Assembly (NCBI GenBank): GCA_902806575.1
Contig: CADCXD010000001.1
Location: 3,038,001 to 3,102,000 of the forward strand
Direction of reading: 5' to 3'
Length of the DNA: 64,000 nucleotides
DNA from: Jackrogersella multiformis
Lineage: Eukaryota > Ascomycota > Sordariomycetes > Xylariales > Hypoxylaceae
Both the position numbers and the translations under genes were made by a program. Shown here piece by piece: positions 56,714 through 64,000 of this stretch (within the stretch, counting starts at the first letter, position 1; every line of letters begins with the position of its first letter). Below the pieces are notes generated by a model, which saw nothing but the letters and a program-made list of their open reading frames with translations, had not been told where the DNA came from and did no database searches.

Positions 56714-58072
56714 TCAGGCAGCTATGCTCTTACCCATCGCGGTGCCCCATCGGAATCTCCTCAAAGTCCCGCCACCGCTTCTGATAACTTCTCTGCCGCA
56801 ACTGCTGCCGTCGGCCACGGCGCTTGCGTTGCCGACTGCACCCAGGCTAATCAGGGTCTCTTGACGGCCGACCTCCCTTCCGATAACATACCCTGCTCCG
56901 AAGCCGACGACGGAGACTAGCACCACAACGCCAGCGCTTACAACCCACGTTAGGAGCGTCGGGCTGATGAGAGTATCCTCCCCTGCAGCAGCGCTCGTTC
57001 TCTTCTTTTTGGCCGCTCGAGGCGACTTCGCGCCTTGTGTAGGTGTAGCTGATCGCTTGACCTTTTCGCCTGCGGATTCGCGAGGTGTCGTTGCTAGCGG
57101 ATTTGTTCTAGGGGACCGGGTATCCCCTCGTGTCTGGTTTGGTGGAGGTGATGGGGCCATCAACTCGCTCTCAGGAACGAAGCGTAGCCCAACAGGCTGG
57201 TTACTAGCAGCTGCATTCGAGCGCTCGCCTATTTCTTTTTCGCCATCCTTAGATCGCTTACCCGCTGCAGCGGCGCAACTTAGCAGGGTTGTCAAACTAG
57301 CACGTAACGCGGCATCATTGTCAGCCTGGTAGCTGGGCAATATGAAATTGGAGGCATCACGGTCGACGCGAGTTTGTGATCGCTGGCCGAAGGAAGGTCG
57401 ATGAAGATGCTGAGGAAGAGTCGAGCTCGTTGAGTGACGATGAGTCAAATGGGAAGGTGGGTGCGAGAATGCATTCGGCTGCGGCTGAAAAGGCTCGGCA
57501 GGTCGCCTTCCTAGTGCTGTGGAATGATCGTCGTCATCATCGCTCGAGTCAGATTCAACAGGTTGGGCTTGAAGACTTTGTCGCAGAGGAGTACTTCGGG
57601 TAGCCTGTGGTGAAGCGATGTTCTCGGCAGAACTAGTCAAGACTCGGTCTTCGTCGCTCTCGCTCTCCTCATACTCCTCTTGGCTGCTATTCGCACCGGC
57701 CTGGCCAACCTGACCGGCAACAAAAGTGGGCTGCTGTGCATCGGAGCGGGTATGAGATTGCGGGTGCAAACGTCGTCGTCTTCTCGGGTGGTAAGAAGAA
57801 CCTACTTGCAGCCCCGTAGTGACGATCTCGTCACCGATAGAGGATACGGAGGAAGAGGATGGGTGTGAGGATACCTCGACCCATGATTCTAAGGCGGTGA
57901 GGGTTGGTTCAGTATACTCGAATGGGACAGGCTTACCATCATTCCGCTGTCGCTGTTGCTGTCGCTGTTGATTTGTTGGAGCGGCATGTCCATATCCGGG
58001 TGCGGACCGCATCGCAGCAGAATCGGCGACCCGCTGGGGGTTGTTGCCACGTTGCCAGGTCTGACCCGACAT
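56714..58072 (-). CDS. Single-pass membrane protein of unknown function, 452 aa
   Basis: This is a single exon. The start is the ATG at 58072 (MSGQTWQRGNNPQRV); only a TTG extends the frame upstream. Residues 1-250 are disordered, rich in Ser, Gln, Pro and acidic runs (ESESDED, SDSSDDDDDH). A short ordered segment at about 255-285 (NFILPSYQADNDAALRASLTTLLSCAAAAG) looks conserved in style. A basic linker (PRAAKKKRTSAAAGED, a possible nuclear localisation signal) precedes one strong membrane helix at about 373-397 (WVVSAGVVVLVSVVGFGAGYVIG), followed by REVGRQE. There is no signal peptide, so a tail-proximal anchor with the N-terminus in the cytosol is likely. I do not recognise the family. The ORF is real by length and composition, but function is open. 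Confidence 0.8.
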   Translation of the reverse strand: MSGQTWQRGNNPQRVADSAAMRSAPGYGHAAPTNQQRQQQRQRNDGKPVPFEYTEPTLTALESWVEVSSHPSSSSVSSIGDEIVTTGLQVGSSYHPRRRRRLHPQSHTRSDAQQPTFVAGQVGQAGANSSQEEYEESESDEDRVLTSSAENIASPQATRSTPLRQSLQAQPVESDSSDDDDDHSTALGRRPAEPFQPQPNAFSHPPSHLTHRHSTSSTLPQHLHRPSFGQRSQTRVDRDASNFILPSYQADNDAALRASLTTLLSCAAAAGKRSKDGEKEIGERSNAAASNQPVGLRFVPESELMAPSPPPNQTRGDTRSPRTNPLATTPRESAGEKVKRSATPTQGAKSPRAAKKKRTSAAAGEDTLISPTLLTWVVSAGVVVLVSVVGFGAGYVIGREVGRQETLISLGAVGNASAVADGSSCGREVIRSGGGTLRRFRWGTAMGKSIAA

Positions 58073-58120
58073 GTTAAGCAGAGGAGAGGTATAATACGAG
58101 TTAAAGGAACCTGGGAAGCC

Positions 58121-58144
58121 AAAACAAAACAAAACAAAACAAAA
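58121..58144. repeat. AAAAC microsatellite
   Basis: Four to five tandem AAAAC units lie 49 nt upstream of the membrane-protein start codon, within its probable 5' untranslated region. Confidence 0.85.
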
Positions 58145-60735
58145 GGGGGTAAATGTTGGTTGCCTTAGATAGATCTAGATAGATGGTGGATAACGACGGT
58201 GATGGAAGTGCAAGTTGTAGCCTATCGATTATTGACAATGGATGAACGCAGGCTGCGCAGCTTACCGAAGGCCGGGCGATTAGGCTTAGGAATTTAGGAG
58301 TTTAGGAGTTTGGGGGGGGCCTAGGGAGGCTAAGGGGGGCGCCAACGTTGTCGTTTCCAACAAAAAGGTTAGCAGAGAAGTGCACCTCGCTCAAAACTGA
58401 AGTAGAGTGGAAGACTGAAGCAGGGATCCGCTGATCTACGTTAGTTTACTCGTGCCAGGTGTTGTATGCCTACATATAGGTACATATGTAGGCACCTACT
58501 ACCTTAGGTAGGCAGCACTACGTACCTTAGGTGGTATATCTATGGGCATTGGAGAGCACATACATAAATATATGTTTATGCACACACGTACGTGCCAAGT
58601 GCGAAGTGCAGTGTGCGAAGTGCGAACCCGGCCGAAGTTATTCGATCAATAATACTTATGATGTAGTTCGAGAATGAGAACGAGAATGAGAATGGGAATG
58701 GCAACGGGTGAAGTTTGAGTACTATGGTAAAGCCAAAGGGACGATAGCACGGTTTCATAAAACAGGGTTGGCAAGGTCGGCAAGGTCGAATATGGCATGA
58801 GATGTCGTCAAACCGAACGATGTTGAGAAGATGTCGAACGGGAAAAATAAATCTTAAACGATGGAGGCCAGTTAAGTTGAGTTCGAGGGTCACACGCAAG
58901 GTACGAGTCGAGATGTAAGGTAGGTACTGTAGGTAAATCTACGTACTACAGGTAAGTAAGGTTAGGTTCCGAGGTTCCAAGGTTCTTTGTTTCATATCTC
59001 TTGCCTTATGATCTCCAATCTCCAAACTCAAATTCCATCTACGCACCTATTAAGTAGCAGAGGCATATACTAGTGTAGGCAGGTAGGAAGGTAAGTACAA
59101 ACAAGGAAGTCGAGTAATGAAAGGAGTACGGCAACAGCAAGTTCACCATCAAGACTTCCTTCCTACTACCACCTTAATTTACGGAAGCGACAGATGGGTC
59201 CGTGTTTGGCGGGGAGCTAATAATTGCTAATGACAATACCTTCGCTGCTTAGGTACCTCCTTAAGTTGGTGAGACAGGCTAATCCGATGACGATATCCAT
59301 GGCTCCCAGCTGCACTATTACCATGTACTAGTACAACCAATCGGTGGATTTGAAATAGCGTCTTGGCAGATCTTGCTAATCTTGCCGATAACGTCCATGC
59401 GATATGCACCTAATCAACTTTATCGCTCTTAATAGTCAATGCTAGTAGGTATCACTTTTATCTCTCAACAACATCATTCAACGATGCGCCCACCCATGCA
59501 GGTCAGACGATATTTAGACATCTGATTATATCCGTACGTAAATTCCCCATGATGTCTATCTACCTTACCATAGAGGTAGGTAAAATAAAACTTCTTCTCC
59601 GGAACGATAGTAATTGTGCCCTTAATTACCTACCTAACTAAAAGACAGACTATAATAAAGGTGCCATCCTTTTCTCACCTGATAGGATTTGTTCGTGATC
59701 GTAGACATCATTGGACCATACTACCTTCATGTGCCATCAGCCACCTAAGGGACCGGTCAGCGATGTGTCAGGAACACTGACACTAGGTACACCTCATTAG
59801 GCACGCGAGTGGGGGTAATGAAGGGTTTATCACCACAATAGCGCTTACGTCTATGATCCCTCTTTACTCATTCAGCTCAGCCTCACCCTAAGTATATCAA
59901 GTGACATACCTGTTGCTTTCCACTGCCTCGATTTAGGGGCCAGATAAAACGAATCCGTATTCCATAGGAGGTAGGTATGTGAAAAGAGACGGAAGACCTA
60001 CCGGCACTTAGAAACCTATGTTGTCAGAACGTGGATTAACGTCATCACCAAAGAAAACCATGGCCTCGTTTTAGATTAAGTACCTAGGTATACTGGGAGA
60101 GGAAAATAAGCACTGATAAGATCAACAATCCACCATGCTTACCACATCTTAAGATTGACCCCTTACTTAATAATGTGTTCCTCTTCTTTCTCTGCATCTT
60201 TTATAAAGCACCAGCAACTTAATAAGCAACTTTAAATATTGCACATCTAAGAATTATAAAGCCTCGTGGCTTTAAGCAGCCGATAGGGGCAGGGCCATAG
60301 GCGTTTACGACGCAGCACTTTTTTGCCTCGTCAACTTTAAGAGATTTGATATATAATCTCTATCATGAATATAAGAGATGACTTCCAAGATTTAATATGA
60401 AACAATGTGCACACTGAGGTCAGGGGGATTTCTTAAAGTCGAGGTAGTCAACCAATAAATTTCAAATGATATCTTGTGAATAAAGAGGAGATAGGTAGCT
60501 ATTAGAGACCTTCGTGTGTCTCCAATAGGATTTACTTTTCGCCCATCGACTCGTACCATGTATTAACCACTGCTGGGGAATGCGTCAGGTATGTTACCGA
60601 CGGACATATTAAACCATGTGTGCAATTAAAGGAAAATAAATAGCACTCGTAAATACCTAATCCTAATAATCTACTTAATTACCTACATAGGTATACTCCC
60701 CGGTAAATCAACGTAGAAAGGTTCCTGCAATGTGC

Positions 60736-61008
60736 TTAGGAGCTAGTATTTGAAGCATACCTATCGGTGTCCTTCTCAAGTGACATAAAGTAGAACAGCT
60801 TCGCGTTCAGGATAGGGATGGATTTATATCCAACACTGTCATAAGTACTGTAATGGATCAATTGCGAAACATATATCCCAACACCATCCAACAAATCGAA
60901 CAAGATATCCTGATATCCTATCCATATGGACCAATCGCACATTGCATTCACTACAAACGAAGGAGCACGGATTGTGTAGTTTAACGAATTCACTATGAAC
61001 TTGGCAAA
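60736..61008 (-). pseudogene. Possible exon or gene fragment, about 90 codons
   Basis: A minus-strand frame is preceded by TTTCGCAG/ATCGCAG acceptor-like sequences at about 61008-61030 and an upstream GGTGAGTATACC donor-like sequence. It reads VYRFAKFIVNSLNYTIRAPS and continues with aromatic, globular-looking sequence (CDWSIWIGYQDILFDLLDGVG). It ends at a TAG/GTATGC donor-like site just before its stop. There is no ATG at its beginning, so it would be an internal exon. I recognise no family and could not build a full gene around it. It may be a remnant or chance. Confidence 0.22.
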
Positions 61009-61143
61009 TCTATAAACCTGCGATGGGGAAATCTGCGAAATACAAGAGGCATGGTATACTCACCGAGACCTGGCTGTCCGTAGTATCGTAGTATCGTAAA
61101 GAAGTCGCGAATCATTCGTAATTGCAAGTGAAAAACTTTTGGT

Positions 61144-61520
61144 GCCCTCAAACGCCGTCATAAAGCCCTCGTAGCCCAGAAGCTTGGTCCGCTTCGAGAT
61201 GCTGGGGACTTGCAAGTCCCCAGCATAGGAAGGTTCATCCCAACTTCATCGTTGACTAAAAAGAAGCCCTCAGAGCCCACAGGAGGAAAAGCCGACTTGA
61301 TGAAACTGGTATACTGAAGAAAACCGCGTAGGAGCCCACATATGCCTGCGTTTTCTGTTTGAAGATGCCCTCAAGCCCTCAGAAGCCACGTAGAGGTTGC
61401 CCTCTGATCAAGCCCACAGGATGAATCATAGCTTCTTAGCGAAGCCAAGCCCTCAAAGCCCACAACTCCAGAGGAGTTTGTTGTTTCTTAGAGAAGCCGA
61501 CAAACCCACAAAGCCGGCCA
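61144..61520. repeat. CCCTCA/AGCCCACA short repeat family downstream of NSR1
   Basis: Variants of AAGCCCTCARAGCCCACA occur at about 61163, 61263, 61329 (half), 61366, 61405 (half), 61446 and 61499 (half). Spacing is irregular (about 30-90 nt). On the NSR1 strand the consensus reads TGTGGGCTYTGAGGGCTT. The set is confined to this 0.4-kb stretch of the window. Confidence 0.6.
61199..61226. repeat. Perfect 28-bp palindrome
   Basis: The 14-nt arm ATGCTGGGGACTTG is followed immediately by its exact reverse complement, with no spacer and no mismatch. In RNA it could form a strong hairpin. It lies about 350 nt beyond the NSR1 stop codon, inside or just past its 3' untranslated region. Confidence 0.85.
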
Positions 61521-61574
61521 TCATGAGTGTCAAAGAACCCTCAGATTTCGATCGTCAAGTGCGGCTAAATCACC

Positions 61575-63187
61575 TTAAAAGGTGATCTTCTTTCCCTCGA
61601 ACTTCTGCATGCCACCTCGGGCGGCAGCACCAAAGCCGCCTCGTCCACCACCGCGACCGCCGCCACCTCGGCCGCCGAAGCCGCCACCACCACCTCGGCC
61701 TCCGAAGCCGCCGCCGCCTCCACGACCCCCGAAGCCACCGCGGCCGCCGCCACGGCCACCGCCACGGCCGCCACCACCTCGGCCGCCAAAGCCACCGCCA
61801 GAGTTGCCATCACGAGGCGGTCTCTGGCTGGCGTAGTCAAGACGAACAGCACGAGCCCCACGACCCTCGCCAATGTAAGCGCCATTCTTCATGTTAAACA
61901 CGTTCTTGGCATCTTCGACCGAATTGAAAGTCACGTAGCCGAAGCCCTTGCGGTTGCCAGATTCACTACTATAGCATTAGCATCAATTCTACAAGGCGAC
62001 GGGGAATAAGCACTCACGGATCTGTAGGAAGTCGGAGACTCTTGACTTCGGAGGCCTCGCCGAAGAATGCAGTAACCGCGTCCTCATCAGCATCCCACGG
62101 AAGGTTGCCAACAAACAAGGTATCACTCTCCGGGCTGACGGTATCTCCATGTTGTCGGGCTCGGTCGTTCGCACGAGCGCCGGGGGCATCATCGGCAGGA
62201 CGGGGTTTGGAGGGGTCCAGTCTCATCTCACGGCCTTCGAGCTCGAAGCCATTCATCTTCTCGAAGGCAGCTTGAGCAGCCTCGGGAGTTGTGAAGTCGA
62301 CATATCCAAAGCCGCGAGAGCGTTGCATCTGCTTATCGGTAACGACTCGGGCATTCGTGATGTCGGCACAGTCCTTGAAGGTCTCGTATAGCTTGTCATC
62401 ATCTATACCCCAACCGAGGTTTCCGACGAAGAGAGTCGAGCTTTGCTCCTCAGAGGCATCGGTCTTGGTCTTCTTGACTGGCGAAGACTCCTCTTCTTCG
62501 GCCTTGCGCTTCTTAGGTTGCTCGGGCTTCTTCTCAGCCTCAGATTCAGCGTCGCTAGAATCATCCGAATCGTCGGAACCATCTAACTTAGCCTCTTCTT
62601 CCGAAGAATCAGAGTCGTCAGAGTCCTTGGCAGACTACAATTTACATTAGCATCGAACTGTCTAAGCAATACATATATTGAAAGTCACATACCTCCTTCT
62701 TGGCCTTGGCCTTGCCCGCGGCGACAGGCTTGGCAGCATCTGCGGCCTCGTCCTCACTGTCATCACTATCCTCTTCCTCGTCGGAAGAATCGGAGGAGTC
62801 AGAAGAATCCTTCTTAGCGGCCTTGGACTTGCCGTTGGTGACTGGCTTGGCAACCTTGCCGTTAGTCTTCGCCTTAGCGGAGGGCTTCTTCACCTCGGAC
62901 TCAGAAGCATCGGAGTCGTCGGAGTCCGAAGAGGCGGAGGCATCATCAGATTCGGAGTCATCGGAAGGAGAATCAACGTCGGAGTCAGACTCAGAGTCAG
63001 AGTCAGATTCGGGCTCGACAACCTTCTTCTTCTTGTTGTTGACAGCCTTAGAGGCAACATCCTTAGCGAGTTGCTTGGACTTAGCCTTGGGGCTGTCAGT
63101 GGCCTTCTTAATGCCAGCGTTCTTCACGGCAGTGAGGGGGTTAGCAGCCTTGGCGGCCTTGCCGTTTGGTTGCTTGACCTTGCCCAT
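61575..63187 (-). CDS. NSR1: NSR1/nucleolin-like nucleolar RRM-RGG protein, 501 aa
   Basis: Three exons: 63187-62693, 62634-62018 and 61968-61575. Introns are 62635-62692 (GTATGT...GTAG, phase 0) and 61969-62017 (GTGAGT...ATAG, phase 2), with GCTAATG branch sites. Residues 1-230 are alternating Lys-rich and Ser/Asp/Glu-rich tracts, as in nucleolin and yeast Nsr1. RRM1 (about 252-330) has LFVGNLGWG (RNP2) and RGFGYVDF (RNP1). RRM2 (about 355-435) has LFVGNLPWD and KGFGYVTF, and intron 2 splits it just before RNP1. The C-terminus is a 60-residue RGG/FGGRGG domain, an arginine methylation and RNA-binding platform. The protein should act in pre-rRNA processing and ribosome biogenesis in the nucleolus. 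The repeat-rich coding DNA yields long false frames on the other strand. The gene is divergent from the complex I gene, 687 nt away. Confidence 0.95.
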
Positions 63188-63874
63188 TGTTGCGACAAGA
63201 TAGTAGAAGTAAGACTAAGTGAATGATTGAGTGGATGAGATAATGTTTTTCGCGATCTGTAAATTGGTGAACGAGGGAAGGAAAGATTGGGATGGAGGAT
63301 GGAAGGTGGAAGTGCGAAAGCTTTATTTTATCTTGGTGAAGAAAGGTGTGGTTGGTGGGTAGCTTCGAAAAAAAATTCTCCAAACTCTGGATCCTTTTTT
63401 TATCGAAAATTTCATTCTGCCGGTGGGGCAGCCATAGGCGGTGAGATTTTGTGTGCATTAGCGCGGCCGCCGCGGCGTGATAGCATGGACCATTTGTTAT
63501 CCGAGGCGCCACTGTAGGTTAGGTTAGGTAGTTGCCTAAGCTAGGTAGGTACCTAGGTATTGTTGTACCTAGGTATTTTATTAGGTACAAACCTTGGAAC
63601 CTTGTAACTTTTAGAACACTAAATACACCATGCACGTGACTACATCAGCTAGAGAGCACTGACGTTAGATTAGATTGATTACCTACATACCTAGTACCTA
63701 CACTACCTACCTAAGGTAGTTCATTGATCGATTGATCGAAGCTCCATCACGACATCTACCAAGACTTTCGATTCGACCGTACGCGGCAGCGTTGAATCAC
63801 TGTCGACCGAGGACTAGCCTACCAATAATCAATCAAATTTTCAATCAAATTATTCAAGTCTTCTTCCCATCACA
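63188..63874. other. Divergent NSR1/NDUFB10 promoter region
   Basis: This 687-nt gap separates two housekeeping start codons. It has CCTAGGTA microrepeats at 63540-63574 and 63683-63718, and a GCACGTGAC E-box at 63634-63641. The plus-strand 5' leader is rich in ATCAATCAAATT direct repeats just before the ATG at 63875. No further gene is seen. Confidence 0.5.
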
Positions 63875-64000
63875 ATGCCCACCCCCGAATCCGCAGCCTT
63901 CCTGGCGAAGAAGCCGACCGTCCCTCCTAACTTCGACGGCGTCGACTACGACGATAACAAGCGATTGAAGCAAGCGCAAGACGCCATCATAAGAGAACAA
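63875..64000 (+). CDS. NADH:ubiquinone oxidoreductase 12 kDa subunit (NDUFB10-like), 5' part only
   Basis: The first 42 codons run to the window end without a stop. The start ATG follows CACA in good context. The sequence MPTPESAAFLAKKPTVPPNF, then DGVDYDDNKRLKQAQDAIIR, matches my memory of the N-terminus of the fungal complex I 12 kDa (PDSW/NDUFB10-type) subunit, an accessory protein of the membrane arm. The Cys-containing CHCH-like part that would confirm it lies beyond the window. No targeting presequence is visible, as is normal for this subunit. Confidence 0.75.
   Translation, partial: MPTPESAAFLAKKPTVPPNFDGVDYDDNKRLKQAQDAIIREQ

Larger units (their letters stand above)
58073..61574. other. 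Intergenic region, 3.5 kb
   Basis: The left end is the 5' region of the membrane-protein gene, with an AAAAC microsatellite at 58121-58144 and TTTAGGAG repeats at 58291-58310. CCTAGGTA-type microrepeats recur at 58498-58530 and 60083-60092. The right end (61140-61560) is the 3' flank of NSR1 and contains a perfect palindrome and a CCCTCA/AGCCCACA repeat family, listed separately. A possible gene fragment is at 60736-61008. Confidence 0.5.

Noticed and set aside
61582..63226. Plus-strand frames of 84-182 codons over NSR1
   Set aside because: They are complementary readings of the RGG, Ser/Asp and Lys repeats (Pro-rich, Ser/Leu-rich), without start context or domain.
1..64000. CRISPR arrays, bacterial operons or ribosome binding sites
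   Set aside because: No regularly spaced direct repeats were seen, and the window is clearly eukaryotic with spliceosomal introns.

Overview
The window looks like nuclear DNA of a filamentous ascomycete (Pezizomycotina, most likely Sordariomycetes; an order such as Xylariales would be a guess). The evidence is short introns (47-182 nt) with fungal GTRNGT donors and CTAAC-like branch sites, families restricted to or typical of filamentous fungi (HET, 2EXR, GLEYA, fucose-lectin-like propeller, NUC-1-type bHLH), and an AT-rich block with the dinucleotide signature of repeat-induced point mutation (RIP). Gene models were assembled by hand by joining reading frames across consensus splice sites and checking phase. 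Database searches were not possible.

Left part (1-26.6 kb) is gene-poor and accessory in character. After a 5 kb desert come a FYVE plus ZNRF-type RING E3 ligase gene (5.1-7.0 kb, -), a membrane-anchored fucose-lectin-like propeller protein (7.9-9.6 kb, -), a 2EXR protein (11.3-12.5 kb, +), a GNAT acetyltransferase (13.6-14.2 kb, +), a HET-domain incompatibility protein (15.1-16.9 kb, +), a secreted GLEYA-type protein in a GC-rich island (17.4-18.1 kb, -), a truncated 2EXR gene (19.5-20.0 kb, +), a secreted GH2 exo-beta-D-glucosaminidase (20.3-23.0 kb, -), a small coiled-coil ORF (24.6 kb, -) and a probably broken membrane-protein gene (25.8-26.6 kb, -) that directly abuts the AT-rich block.

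The block at about 26.59-29.76 kb is almost pure A/T, has almost no CpA/TpG and ends in a 662-bp segment bounded by 58-bp inverted repeats. It is best read as a RIP-destroyed repeat.

Right part (30-64 kb) is mostly conserved housekeeping. It holds PAM17 (mitochondrial import motor), UBA4 (sulfur carrier activation for tRNA thiolation), a NUC-1/PHO4-like phosphate regulator, an inner nuclear membrane SRC1/HEH protein, a kelch-like single-pass membrane protein, MEX67 (mRNA export) divergent from MPH1 (FANCM-type helicase, with an apparent 1-nt frameshift), an unrecognised single-pass membrane protein, an NSR1/nucleolin-like RRM-RGG protein, and the start of a complex I 12 kDa (NDUFB10-like) gene cut by the window end. 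These genes do not form one pathway; neighbours share only intergenic promoters (MEX67/MPH1, NSR1/NDUFB10) or face each other (PAM17/UBA4).

The items most worth a second look are the MPH1 frameshift, the SRC1 intron with tandem acceptors whose alternative products would lose the second membrane helix (parallel to yeast SRC1 splicing), a GC-AG intron in the phosphate regulator, the RIP block with its inverted-repeat element, a 28-bp perfect palindrome and a family of short repeats downstream of NSR1, and the palindromic CCTAGGTA microrepeats in nearly every intergenic region. I found no clearly new multi-gene system.
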